64,000 nucleotides of DNA. It comes from Bolinopsis microptera. Lineage: Eukaryota > Ctenophora > Tentaculata > Lobata > Bolinopsidae. Below, piece by piece: positions 10,275 to 22,189 of the stretch. The DNA lies in the NCBI RefSeq assembly GCF_026151205.1, contig NC_087074.1, forward strand, positions 13,911,167 to 13,975,166, written 5' to 3'. The number at the start of each line of letters is the position of its first letter. Positions within the stretch are counted from its first letter, which is position 1. The notes under the pieces are model-generated. The model made no database searches, had not been told where the DNA came from, and was given only the letters and a program-made list of their open reading frames with translations. The translations under genes and the position numbers were made by a program.

Positions 10275-11603
10275 CTAGAGAGAGTACCAGTGCAGCAAGC
10301 CTGTAGCTGCGATAGCGAACCCAGGGTAGAAGCCGCCCCAGTTTAGCCCAACCTCACAAGCAGGAATGTTGTGATGGGAGATGAGGGAGTCCTCAGCAGG
10401 GGGAGGCAGTGTGTTTATCAGAGCTCCCGTGTCCACAGCCCAGATCCGAGTTTGGAGGTCTTTACCCGGGATGAGAAGCAGACTCTCGCTTTCGTCCACT
10501 TTTAACTTTACCGGAGCGTAGTCGTTAATGTGACCCGGGTAAGCCACCACGTGGCGTTGTGTCCGGAGATCCCATTGTACCACTTGACCGTTAAACGCAC
10601 TGCTGATCAGAGTTTGTTCAGATCTCAGCAGCTTGATGTCGCCCACGGACGACTGGTGCTCGATCTGGAAGGCAGCCTTCTTAGCGCGGAGGTCGTGACA
10701 GATCAACATTCGGTTACGTGACCCGGTGTATACAAGTGGGGAGGTGGCCGCACAGCGGATACTCAACACGTCTGACTTGTTGGTGAAGAGAACCAGCCTG
10801 GTGTTGGTTACAATGTCCTGAACATACCCCTCTTTACTGGCCCCGATACAGAGCGAGTGGTGGTCCTGAGCGTTCCAACAGCAGGACCATACGTTACTCT
10901 GGGAGACATAGTAGGTGGAGATAAAGGAGCCTTGCTCCAGGTCTAGGAGTGAGACCCGGCCGTGCTGACCTGCTCCTCCCAACAAGCTGATCAGAGCAGC
11001 GGAGCCAGGTCTCACTACTTGAGGCAGGAAACTGATGTCTGTTATCTCTGAGACCGGGGAGAAGAGAACGTTTTCATCTCGTTTTATGTGGACGTAGAAT
11101 TTGTCACACTTACTGACAGTGTACTTCCACAAAGCAGCTCCATGACCTGATTTGGCGGACGCTAAGAGGATGTCCTGTTTCTCGTTCACCAGGAGGTGAG
11201 ACACAGTACCACGGTGGCACGTGCTGCCTACCACCTGCTTCTTGAGACCATACGCGGACACTTGGAACGCTCTTCTCTGGAACACGTGACTCTTTATCTG
11301 CCCCATCTGTCGCTGGAACAAAAGGGAGGGAAGAGAGCCTGGACACTTGGCGATTGCTGGCTTGTTAGGCTCTACTACACACTGACACTTTCTTTTACCG
11401 CTGCTCCGTCCTCCCGAGGACTGAGAGGAATTTCTACGGACTTTGGTTGGAGGGGGAGGAGTGTTCTTGTCGGCCTTGTAGTATCGGTTACTAACTGGGT
11501 CGAAGTAGAATCCTGGAAGTACGGGCGCACTCCGTCGTGGTGGTGACGAACGTCGCTTGTCGTCGTCATGACAACAAGTCTTACTGCTCCGTGATTCTGA
11601 CAT
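10275..11603 (-). CDS. DCAF4: DDB1- and CUL4-associated factor 4 (WD40 protein)
   Basis: 442-residue WD40 protein, starting at ATG 11603 and ending at TAG 10275. DCAF proteins are substrate receptors: they dock on DDB1 in the CUL4-ROC1 ubiquitin ligase. The DCAF4 hallmark LPGFYFDP lies at residues 29-36 after a basic, serine-rich N-terminus. WD repeats follow, including SNVWSCCWN near 236-244, HDLR at 303-306, and the DDB1-binding WDxR box WDLR at 344-347. GHINDYAPVKLKVDE and QTRIWAVDTGALINTLP then match the DCAF4 C-terminal blades. The length is close to vertebrate DCAF4, yet there is no intron, whereas vertebrate DCAF4 is split. No frameshift or stop is present, so it looks functional. Confidence 0.92.
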   Translation of the reverse strand: MSESRSSKTCCHDDDKRRSSPPRRSAPVLPGFYFDPVSNRYYKADKNTPPPPTKVRRNSSQSSGGRSSGKRKCQCVVEPNKPAIAKCPGSLPSLLFQRQMGQIKSHVFQRRAFQVSAYGLKKQVVGSTCHRGTVSHLLVNEKQDILLASAKSGHGAALWKYTVSKCDKFYVHIKRDENVLFSPVSEITDISFLPQVVRPGSAALISLLGGAGQHGRVSLLDLEQGSFISTYYVSQSNVWSCCWNAQDHHSLCIGASKEGYVQDIVTNTRLVLFTNKSDVLSIRCAATSPLVYTGSRNRMLICHDLRAKKAAFQIEHQSSVGDIKLLRSEQTLISSAFNGQVVQWDLRTQRHVVAYPGHINDYAPVKLKVDESESLLLIPGKDLQTRIWAVDTGALINTLPPPAEDSLISHHNIPACEVGLNWGGFYPGFAIAATGLLHWYSL

Positions 11604-13578
11604 GTCCTACACATAATGAAACGAGTTAAAACAACGATGGAAATAAGTCCTACTAAGCTATGATTAACAAGCACTTGTATAAAATATCGTAACACCTGCA
11701 GTATCTTGAAAAATATGCAAAGTATTCTCTGGTAACCAGGCGAACAAGTCCACGAGGAAAACATACGCGATATTATTGCAGGTTCTGTCAACATAACAGC
11801 CTCAATATTTAGTGCATTCTGACAAAACATTGTAGCTGAGTGTAAGAAAATACCCAGCTCGTATTACAGAGCACCAGATGGTATATACCAGGGAAGCTGG
11901 GAGTTTCGTAATTAGTAATGCAAATAATCAGTTAGTGTTTGAGTGGCAGGTGAATGCAAATAATCAGTTAGTGTTTGAGTGGCAGGTGATGAATAACAGG
12001 ATATAAGAGGTTGGGTCTGGAGACTGGATCTTAATGGCCGGAGCTACAGAGTTGTCATATGCAGCTGTGGAATTAAGAGGCGGCTTTGAGAAAGGCGGCA
12101 ACGTCTATAACGCTTAACGCTAATGTATACCTTAGTATTGTTGGTATGTATATTTATTACTGGACATTTTCCTTGGGGAAACATTGTTAAATGTCATGAA
12201 GAGGAAACTACAGCGATAATGTGAGCACGAGTGACGAGTGGAGCATAAATAGAGAGAGAGAGGGAGAGAGAGCCACTACTTGAACAGTAATTACTGGCTG
12301 TTTAACAGAGTATGTCTAATTCAAGGTTGATTTTACAACGATACAGACATTACAATAATACGATACGGAGTGCAAAGAATGAAATTACAAGAGATGCGTA
12401 ATTTTCTGATAATACTGGAAACAATAAGAAACACAAAATAGTCTAGGCCAGTCTAGAGTAAACAGACAAGTGGTGTACAACATGGAACACTGTGAACTTG
12501 GATCAGAATTTGTCCTAAATAAAGTGAACATTGCTACAGTACTACGAGTGCGGGAAGTGGTACAGGTTGTACCAAGCTGTATGTAGAATCGAAAATAAAA
12601 GTAAAACTGTTATCTCTTTATATAAATATGGATGGAGCATAAAAATTGAGTATAAAACTACTGATTTAAAACGTTCGACAATATCACGTGTCATGGCCCA
12701 TATAAGGGCAGCACGAAAACGTTAGAATTTTATCAGATTTACAAATAAATAGTCTGTCATTCAAACACATATCATTTGTGTCCACATTGATTGAAACCAA
12801 ATTGGAGGGACCGTCATTAAACGCAGCCGATATTAAAATGAAATTAAGTCCCAAGTAATGCATTTTCCTGCATGCAAAAATCTGAAACTACAATATTACT
12901 GCTAAGACAAATTAGCAAATCTTCGAGGAGCGGATACTACTTTGCTTATTAATTAATACCTTCCTATCCACTGATTTTAAAAACTAGTCATCTAATACCT
13001 TATACGATGGGCCTCTGTTATATTGAGAAAGGCATCAAACAAAGTTGCGAATAGCCAGAGGACCCACGTAATCTGTGGTGCTATAGGTCGCCAAAAAGAA
13101 CAAATGCAAGATCCAATAGATACGATTTTTCTGCATTTGAAAACAAAGGTTTCAAAATGGGAAGCTATCAAGCTATATTATTGACTCTCGAGCTTGCGAT
13201 TTTAAAAGTGCGCCCATATGCACAAAAAAGGTATAAGGAGCACAGAATGCATTACAACACAAATCAGAACTCTTACAGAGAATGGAGAAGAAGGTATGAG
13301 GTAGTAATGAGCGCCTTAAATCATGCACCCACAATCCACATTGAGGAAAACGAAGCCCTAATTAGGATACGATATAGAAACTCGCTCCTTGACCGAGGAT
13401 AGCTAAATAATCACCCTATTTGGGTGGACGCCGTGGTGAAGTGATTACCTAAAGATTAGCTTGGGTTGCTAAGTCAAGAGGGCGGGTTATGCATTATTCA
13501 CAGGCTGCACCGTCGTTAGTCGAGTGAGCTGCCTTTTAACAGCAGACGCCACACTCATCTGAGGGACAATGGGGTACA
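11604..13578. other. Intergenic, 5' of DCAF4
   Basis: Holds the presumed DCAF4 promoter just above 11603, a two-copy 36-bp tandem repeat at 11917-11988 and a GA-rich tract near 12250. Short frames at 12531-12725 and 13157-13402 have no recognisable motif. Confidence 0.5.
11917..11988. repeat. 36-bp tandem duplication
   Basis: Two identical adjacent copies, each starting AATGCAAATAATCAG and ending GGCAGGTG. Each copy begins with an octamer-like ATGCAAAT word. A recent duplication, since no differences are seen. Confidence 0.9.
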
Positions 13579-13585
13579 AGCTTTT

Positions 13586-14356
13586 GGGGGGGGGGGGGGG
13601 GGGGGGCCAACCATATTAAAGTATATTAAAATGTAGGATTTTTCCCGATTTTGACCCGGGGATATACTTTAATATACTTTAATATACCTACAATATACTT
13701 TAATATATCCCTATCTCCTTGGAGGCCTACATCAAAAATTGTTGCCCAAAATAAGCTTGAAATGCAATTCTTAATCGATTCCAAAAAGTTCTTGAAAAAA
13801 TATTGAAAACTGATGGAGTTATTTCAATTTTAATGAAGTCATTTTGGCTAGTATTCCGAACCGAGATATTATGTGCAATTTTCCCAATTTTGTTCATGGA
13901 GGTCTTTTTACTTAGTATCCACTATATTCAACAAACACTGAGTTATATCTTCCACATAGAGTTAGTCTCATTAAAAAATATTGAAATTTTATCGAATTTG
14001 GGCAAAAGCGAATTTGGGCAAAAGCGTATGCCCAAATATGGGCATATTTTTTTAAGCTCATAGCTCAGCCAATTTTTGACCAATCTGGATGGAAATTCAT
14101 GTAATAGTCCTAAAACAGGCTTATCTTGCGAATCTGAGTGAAAAATATAGTTCATCATGTAAATCTTAACGAAGAATATAAATCTTCTAATTGTAGGTAT
14201 ATTAAAGTAGACAGTTTTTGGGTTTTTCCAAATAGTTTCTGATTATTCTGATTTGCGACAAATGATATTGCACTGTTTTATATTAAAGTATATTAAAATG
14301 TAGGATTTTTTCCGATTTTGACCCGGGGATATACTTTAATATACTTTAATATGGTT

Positions 14357-14396
<40 letters not shown>
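13586..14396. mobile_element. Non-autonomous element with poly-G and poly-C ends
   Basis: About 811 bp. The left end is a run of 21 G followed by CCAACCATATTAAAG; the right end is its inverted match, CTTTAATATGGTTGG followed by 38 C. AGCTTTT flanks both sides (13579-13585 and 14397-14403), as a target-site duplication would. A block of about 72 bp (13612-13686 and 14281-14352) is present at both ends in direct orientation, and its own edges are inverted (TATTAAAGTATATTAAA and TTTAATATACTTTAATA). Inside there are short AATTTGGGCAAAAGCG repeats and no transposase. Superfamily not assigned. Confidence 0.75.
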
Positions 14397-14403
14397 AGCT
14401 TTT

Positions 14404-17236
14404 GTTACATGTAATAGCTTCAATCCTTAAAAGCTCCTGTCACCGGCCTCTTGACGAGCATTTTCTGTGGAACCAGACTAATTATGCGTATGATTAAGAG
14501 AGTTAATTATAAACTGTTTGCTGTGTCACGAGTTAAACGTTATTATCATTTGCCTTTCTGTCATCTCAAAATCTGCAGTCACAAAACATTTTGTGGCAGA
14601 ATTTAATTAAGTTGGAGTTATCGAATTAACTTAAAGGATCGGGAGCCCGAAATGTGCATACGAAAGTTAAGAGACAGAGTAAAACACAACGCAACTATCT
14701 ACTTTGTTCAAGTAAAAATCATAATACTTCCATTTTTCGACAGGCTACTCTATCAAAAGCAACATTTTTTTGAATAAACTGAAATTATTAAGATGCATAT
14801 TTCGATTACTGAAGTCGCGCTTTGTCAATGAGAAAAGGTTTGACTGAGGTCGTTCAACGCATCTACAAACTATTAACAAAATATTCCTGGTGGGAATTGG
14901 CACGTCCATCAAATAGACCCCTTAGCATGTGACCAACCATTCCTCATTTAATAAGTCCCCCTATCTCTCTCTCCCATGTGGCTGGATGCAAGCTGGGCCA
15001 AATACGCACGCACTGTCTTTTTGTTCAAATTTAAAGCATCAGCATAAATTGTTCATTGTAACGGATAGTTTTCGTCACAAGATAATCGACCAGCCCAACA
15101 GGTGGTGAGATCAATACAAATTGAATGACCATCAGTAGAAGCGCCAAGCAGAGCCGGCAGCTTTTATTCGAAGCAGGGGAATCGGGTGAAAATATAGCTA
15201 CATTCACTAATATAAGGATAATAATACGGCAATTACAAGCTATTATTAGATAACTAGGATCACAGTCCACGCATCACATTGGAAACTCTGTAATCCAGCC
15301 AACTTTCAACGTATATTCACGTGAGCGCGAAGATAAATTGACTTTTGTTAGAAACGTTGCATCGCGCGTGACGTAAAAGATCAATATTATTGGAGGAATA
15401 TCAATGTTGACCTAATTCGTGGTCATGAGAATATCACATGATTGATTGAGAAGCGGGCTGTCAGATGCAGAAGAAAATATAAATGTGCTTTATTAAGTAC
15501 CATTAAAACCATAAGACTTCAGCGAATTCTAGACACGTCTCATAACGAGGAGAGGGTGACAGTTTGCACGTGCCAACAATCAACATATCAACTTTCAGGA
15601 TCGACCAATCCAGTCCTGGGAGCACTATCACGTGTCAAAACAATCTTTATTACCCTCGAGACTTACTCGTGTCTCTCGTAAATAAAACGTGGCACGATGC
15701 CACATATAGGATTTCTTAAAACATTTACAAATAAAACACATGTTTGCTATGCTGGTGGTCCGGTGGACTACGAACACAATCTATATTATACTAGTCAGTT
15801 ACAAGCTTGTCGCCCTGATTACATACTGAGGGCAATAAATATAATAGATTTGTGTTGTAATTATTTTAAAACTAACTATCCAAAGTTACCTGACACACTA
15901 GGTCTACACAAAAAGAGATCTGTGGTGGCACAATTATTATACAATGACATAAATGTAAGTCGGCATATCATTTGTTCAATCCGAGAGCACGATTGTTAAA
16001 ACTTATGGGTGTTTTAACGGAATAGCTAGTGTTACCCTAAGTTATAAGTGTCCACGAGGAACTGTTTACCTGCAAAATCTACACTCGAGTCTCGAATAGC
16101 TGTATTCACTAAGGGGTTCAACTATGCTTAATAACTGACTGATCGTATACAAAAATAATAATAAACAACAAACAAAAAACAGAAGACCTGCCTAATAAAA
16201 TGCAAAAACATTTTCTCGTTTGTGTTAAGTTTATTGCTCGTTCATATACAAATAATGATTACCGCGGTTGTGCTTCAATCGATCTTGTTTGTGGATGAAA
16301 TACGTAGTACATTTCAATCTTTGTAATGCCGACTGCAATTTTCCAGCGGTGGAGGTGGGCGGACAGACTTTTATCAGTGAAATGCTCAGTCTGAAGCTTA
16401 TAAACAGTGTAAAGCTTATAAATTAAAATACGTTCAATGCAAGATATGATGAAGATTGCCAACAAGGATGTGCTCGCTAAACAAATCGTGCGCTCCTTAC
16501 AGTTGATTGAGAGACAAAATATGTATATTATCAATATGCGAGTACGTATTAATTAATGCATATCAGTCGGTTGTTATCAGTCTACAGGACAAGCTAATTG
16601 ATACTCAAAACAAATTTATCGGTCAAAAAATAGCTGAGGCGTTTCAATATCTTGAATAGTCCAGAATAGAAGGTAGACGTTTGGGGAAGCAGATAAAATC
16701 ATCTGTACATCAAGCTATCAAGGTAACTTTATCCAGCTTGTGGTGCAGTTTTTGTTTTGTTGAGATTTGAGTGGATGGCATTTGAGCGAGCGACTCATGA
16801 ACTCATTGTAGGAACAATAAATCATTCTCAAGTACCTACATAACACTGATTAGATTTCAGGATCTTGGTTTAATGTGGTTGATTTTTATAGGTCATGAGC
16901 AATTTTTCTGTCACTTAAATTTTGTGCGCATTGCCCCAGAATGGGTCATTAGAACCACCGGCACTATCCGAGCCAACAATAATAACAATTTAACCTGGCC
17001 AGTGGCCACAATAAAAATTACTTTGATGGAATCTTGGAAAAAATTTACTTCAATATTGGAAAGTTTTGGTGTTTCTGAGGAAGGCGTTCTAACTCCAATC
17101 ATACATACAAATATAAAATCGTCCTTATCGTATCTGAAACTGGTCAGATTGCCAAAAACCGCCAAAATTTGACCTTCAGTTATCCTCATTATGGTATAAT
17201 GATATTCAGATCACTTCACGTGTTATCCTCATTATA
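14404..17236. other. Intergenic, no firm gene
   Basis: AT-rich. Open frames at 15442-15681, 15697-15999 and 16873-17172 show no family motif. The 15697 frame runs into a good donor (AAT|GTAAGT near 15953) and is listed separately. Confidence 0.4.
15697..15953 (+). CDS. Candidate unknown exon
   Basis: An open frame ending at a consensus donor GTAAGT. The product includes VCYAGGPVDYEHNLYYTSQ and later LGLHKKRSVVAQLLYNDIN. It is not low-complexity and not transposon-like, but I recognise no family and found no partner exon. Weak call. Confidence 0.2.
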
Positions 17237-18003
17237 CAGGGTGGGCCATAAGTCAGTGTGCAAACGTTGGGTCTTATACCTCCGCCGTGTTTTATATGTG
17301 AGAGCTGTTGCTTTGCAGATGGCATACTGTACTTACTGGTTCGAGGATTCCGTCGTCAAAATTTGAAAATTCGAATATTTTAGACCACGCCCATTCAATA
17401 TTAAAACACCTATATTGTTTTCTTTGAACATGCTGAACGCCTAATTTTTTCAGAGACGATAGATTATCAAATGTTGCATATGATCTGAAAACATGAGGCA
17501 AAACGGATTAGAAATGACGAAGTTATCAAGCATTTTGTGTATCTCGTTAACAAAATTGACTGGGTGATTATGTGACACCGTGACACGACACCTTAATTGG
17601 GCACCCTTAACAATTCCCATAATGTTTAACGGGGTAGTTAACGGGGTCACCTTATCATGTGATTAGGTAAACCAATAACCTGATCACACGTAATGAATAA
17701 ACTCGTTATGCTTCATATCTCGGTCATCTGAGAAGCTACAGTTCTAATTCTTTCAGGACAAACGTAATTCGAATGGCCAAACACAATTCAATAACATTTA
17801 GCTTGATCCGACTATGCAAACTATCGTATAAATGTGAAAATGAACCTCCATTTGAAAAAAATGAACGCGAATATTTTTCGAGTTGACAAATTCCTCGAAC
17901 CAGTGGTGGTACTAAGTCATACCAGAAGGAAGTATTTCAAATGGGCACTCAGTGACTGAGCTATTAAGGCCAACGTTTGCACACTGACTTTTGGCCCACC
18001 CTG
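17237..18003. mobile_element. Mariner-type MITE, 767 bp
   Basis: Terminal inverted repeats of 34 bp with one mismatch start CAGGGTGGGCCA and end CAAACGTTGG (17237-17270 and 17970-18003). TA flanks both ends (17235-17236 and 18004-18005), the Tc1/mariner target duplication. No intact transposase; short frames inside are broken. An imperfect copy of about 34 bp (GTATAATGATATTCA...) lies on both sides outside the TA. Confidence 0.85.
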
Positions 18004-18400
18004 TAGTATAATGATATTCACATCACGTACGTGGTATCAAATTAATCGCACTACATGAAAATGATCAAGAGCTTATTATCTCAACACAACAGAAAATGTT
18101 CATAAAACGTTATGAAAATAACATTAACGTGTCTCGACAACTACATAATATCAATGAATAGCATAACAATAACAGTGATTTTAAACGGCATAAATTGTTT
18201 ACGTGGGTTACTGATCAACAATAGTACCTCTTCGCAACGCTTAAAATGAGGAGCAGTATTTAGATTCAAAGATCTTCTTCAATTACTGCTTAACTGGCTC
18301 CAAGAGAGACCGATCACTCTTAAACGGTTATAATATCGACAAACACAAAGCAAACAGGCGATAATCTGCGAGAGATATGTAATAAGAATTAAAGTAAGGA

Positions 18401-18419
18401 CACACACACACACACACAC
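18401..18419. repeat. (CA)n microsatellite
   Basis: Uninterrupted CA repeat. Confidence 0.95.
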
Positions 18420-18600
18420 GGCCCGGGGCCAAGCTGTGCAGGGGGACGTTAAGGGCCCGCCACAATGACACTTCACAGTTCACAGTGTGTGTACCCATCT
18501 CCACAAAGCGACCCACAATTATACCTTATACCAAGCCCCACATAAAGAGATTTCAAATTGGAGCTGAGCTCTAGAGGCTTACCTAGAGAGAGTGAGAGGG

Positions 18601-18607
18601 TGAGAGA

Positions 18608-18700
<93 letters not shown>
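18601..18700. repeat. (GA)n microsatellite, about 100 bp
   Basis: Nearly pure GA, with one GATA interruption near 18621. An open frame of Ser-Leu repeats on the opposite strand is only its translation. Confidence 0.97.
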
Positions 18701-18703
<3 letters not shown>

Positions 18704-20049
18704 CCAGAGCTGCTGAAGAGAGAAATAAAGAGAAACAGACAGACACTGTACCATGTATAATGTGAATAATGCGAGCAGTGGTTATGTTGACAGCGCTCTC
18801 AGAATATTTTAGAACTTACACATAAACACAATAGAGGCTGGGGATCAGGCCAAGTAAGCTATCTAGCTCTCTATTTCTCTCTCTTTCTGAAGAAACGAGG
18901 CAATGTAGCACGCTCTGGTGCAGGTCAATTATATCTTGTTGAGCTGATTATCACGGGTTAAGAGCTAGTCTGGATGTTAAATTAAATATATAATGTGGTG
19001 AGAAACAGATTCTAAGTAGACCAGAAAATAGTGGTAAATAGTGGTACCGTCGAGTACATTGTTCAAATGTCTAGCGATATATTTAACAATAGTTTTACTT
19101 TTCATGTAACTAACCACTTAAAGACTTAATTTAAAACTTTACATTACTATAAAATATATACAGAAATGAAGATGAACACAATATTATCACTGATAGAATT
19201 GATAGTACATGCTCGCCTCAAAAACACAAATCACGAAATAACACATCACTCCATATTCTCTACAACACATAATATTACACACCACCCCACGTAACTGGCC
19301 ACTATTGCTATCACACACAATTACGAGAACTTAAGAACTATTCGAGGAGGATAATATTTTCCATTCCAATCACACCAATAGGACCGGCTCTCAGGTGGAC
19401 GTTACAATTTTAGCTGCTTCGCTACAAAACACCATAACAATGCCACTATAGCCGGGGAAAGGCGGGATATTATATGTAATGTCGCATTGTCCAGTCAGGG
19501 GAGATGTGTGAGACGTGTGTAGGGTGTGTCGGGTGGTCACTGTGAGCGAAGGAGATTAGATGAGAATTTGTTTTAATGATATATATATATAATATATAAA
19601 ACTGGAGTGCAATTCGGAGGTAGGAGTGGAAAGACGTGTTAGATATTTAACAGCAAATATATAGGAAATATATAGCAATGTAAATATTGCAACATTGCAT
19701 GTTATAGTATAATATACACATGACATTATGCCATTGAGATTGGTGTTAGTTTTGTTAATGTAAATTGTAACTGTATGGCATATGTTACAATATTAATTGA
19801 TAATGTGATCATCTTAATTTGTATTTAGCTTAATAGCTAGTGTGCTAAGATGAGACCGAGAGGAATACAGCAGTCGCTACAGGAAAGTTGTAAGCTCTCA
19901 ACTACAAGACTTACACGAGTATTGCTCCAGTGTCTTACCATTCTATTTAACATAATATTATATTGATATAATTTTATGCCCATATATCCATCACGACTTT
20001 CTTAAAACTCTTATAATATTACTCGATAAATTAGTCTACGCTATTTACA

Positions 20050-20100
20050 TTATAATATTATATTATATATATATATATATTATATATATTATTATAATGA
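20050..20100. repeat. AT-rich simple repeat
   Basis: TATA/ATTATA alternation, able to fold on itself. Confidence 0.8.
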
Positions 20101-20565
20101 TAAATGCTATCGTATTCCTCAAGTTCTCTCAACAAATTAAAGTCAACTAAGCCCTTATAAGAACGGGTGTACTGCAAAACAAGTTTACTTCAACAGAGTT
20201 TTATTTTCTTGGTTGATAGCACGTGAAGAAAAGCCACATAAACTGTTAGACAATGGAAAAAAGGCTGACCAACTCAATCAAAAGGTAATATATGAAATTT
20301 GCTTTCAACAGAAAAAGTGGGCTACAATTTTTACGTTGTATATTCTATTCAGTAAAGTGTTCTTTATTATTGTATTCTCTGTCCAACAAAACGTTATACT
20401 GCTTAGTTCTAGAGAAACGATTAAGACGGTATACTCACCTTACACAATACAATGGATATGCAAAGAAATGCAGTTTAACATGCTATGAAGCGGGTATAGT
20501 TATTAGCATAGCTAGCTAACATCTTCCTCTCCCTTTGGCCTTTGGTAAGGACAACCATGTACATA

Positions 20566-21722
20566 GGGTAAGGCACATAATTTTGTCAGGGTACCTAATT
20601 TTGTCATTTTGCTCTGAAAAACTGCCTCGGCTCGGAATTTCAGCTTGAAAGAAAAGGATTGTGTATAAAAAGAAAGCTTAGACTTTGCTGAAACTGCTCG
20701 TACAAAGTTTAAGTTTCTAGCTCTTTTGCATCTGTGTCAAAAATGAAGGCGAAACTGTTAACCCGAAAAATAAATAAGATCCTTAAGGTTTTCTTAAGGA
20801 ATTTTCAAAATTTTGATTTATTGCTATTTCAAAAGTAATTGAGCTAGCTTCATGCCATTGCATATTTCAAATATCTTCTACAGCAGAAGTATACGTACAA
20901 ATTTTCAAGTCTCTAGCGCAATTATTGTTCAAGTTACAGAGGGTGACAAAATTAGGTTCGATTTTGTCAGAAGTACCTAATTTTGTCAAAAAAATCGACC
21001 TTTCTCAAATTTCTTGTAAATCACAGATTGTGTTGAAAATGGCCTTATACAACTATTCTGAAGATTTTTTGCCCATAGGATATGTATAAGGCACTTAAAT
21101 AATAGCATAACACTTATAATAGCATATTTTCGCCGAGAAATATTAGGTGGATAATCTGATTTTTTCAATCTAAAATGACTAAAAAAATATTTGATGAAAT
21201 TACTAAGCAAGTGATCTATCTACAGACATGAAAATTTCAACCTAGGCCTAGAACCAATCGTTTTTCAAGATGCCAGTGGTTTCAGGGGCATTTGGGGCTA
21301 TTTTCTAAGATTAGATACCCAAAAAGTGTCATCTTTTCATCAAGCTACAAAACTATGAAAACATCATATCTTTGGGATTTTTGAGGTCAATGTTGGTAAA
21401 AAAGCGCTCGAATGATGCATCCAGGTAGTCTAAAATACCGAGAAACGGTTACTTTTTGCACAATCTTCAAGTGACAAAATTAGGTTCGGGGTGACAAAAT
21501 TAAGTAAAGTCACCTAATTTTGTCATTTTTTCAAAATAATTTTTTTGAACATCTTCAACCCCAGCAATTTCGATCATTTTTGTGTTAGAACTTGCCTAGA
21601 CTGTCTACTATAACATGGTGGAGGTTTCATCTAAATCGGAATTTCAGACGAGGTTAAAACCCATGGTTTATATCAGGCAGTCGGAAAATTGCCAAAAAAT
21701 GACAAAATTATGTGCTTTACCC
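20566..21722. mobile_element. TA-flanked non-autonomous element with TGACAAAATTA motifs
   Basis: 1157 bp. Inverted ends GGGTAAGGCACATAATTTTG at the left and the reverse complement GGGTAAAGCACATAATTTTG at the right, 23 bp with one mismatch, flanked by TA at 20564-20565 and 21723-21724. Inside, the word TGACAAAATTA or its complement recurs about nine times in clusters near 20580, 20945 and 21470, including at both termini. No transposase was found. TA target and size suggest a Tc1/mariner-like or related superfamily. Confidence 0.75.
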
Positions 21723-22163
21723 TATTTCATAGTAACTTTTAACAGCTTATAGTTATATAACTTACTTTTTACTGCTTACTTATTCATCTTCTCATTACGT
21801 ATTCTAGTAACTAATACATAAACTGATATCCCAATATTCGTCATCGTTAATTCGTCATCGTTAATACTTGTCAGTAACACCCGTTACTGACGATGATCAT
21901 ATATGATTTGACCCATTTTGGAAATACAAAAAATTGCGAATAGTATTTCATTAATATAGATTTAGTACAAAAATGAATTAAATATCGACGCGTTCTTGTC
22001 GATATAGGCGAGGATCATACAAAATATATAATATACACTATACAATATATACAGTACACACTACATACCTTCAGATTGAAATATGTCACTGAAAGAGTAC
22101 AACATTCGGAAACTAAATGAACAAATGAACGATATGCGAATCACTATTGGCTAGACATATATG

Positions 22164-22189
22164 TCAATAATTGATATATCAATTATTGA
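22164..22189. repeat. 26-bp perfect palindrome
   Basis: TCAATAATTGATA followed directly by its reverse complement. Confidence 0.85.

Larger units (their letters stand above)
18006..20565. other. Intergenic with microsatellites
   Basis: Contains (CA)n at 18401-18419, a (GA)n array at 18601-18700 and TA-rich runs near 19578-19597 and 20050-20100. No gene recognised. Confidence 0.6.

Noticed and set aside
11375-11830. 151-codon minus-strand frame
   Set aside because: Out-of-frame shadow of DCAF4 and its upstream region.
13803-14158. Membrane-protein-like frames inside the poly-G/C element
   Set aside because: AT-rich chance frames within a MITE; overlapping frames on both strands, no motif.
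18473-18754. Ser-Leu repeat protein on the minus strand
   Set aside because: It is only the translation of the (GA)n microsatellite.
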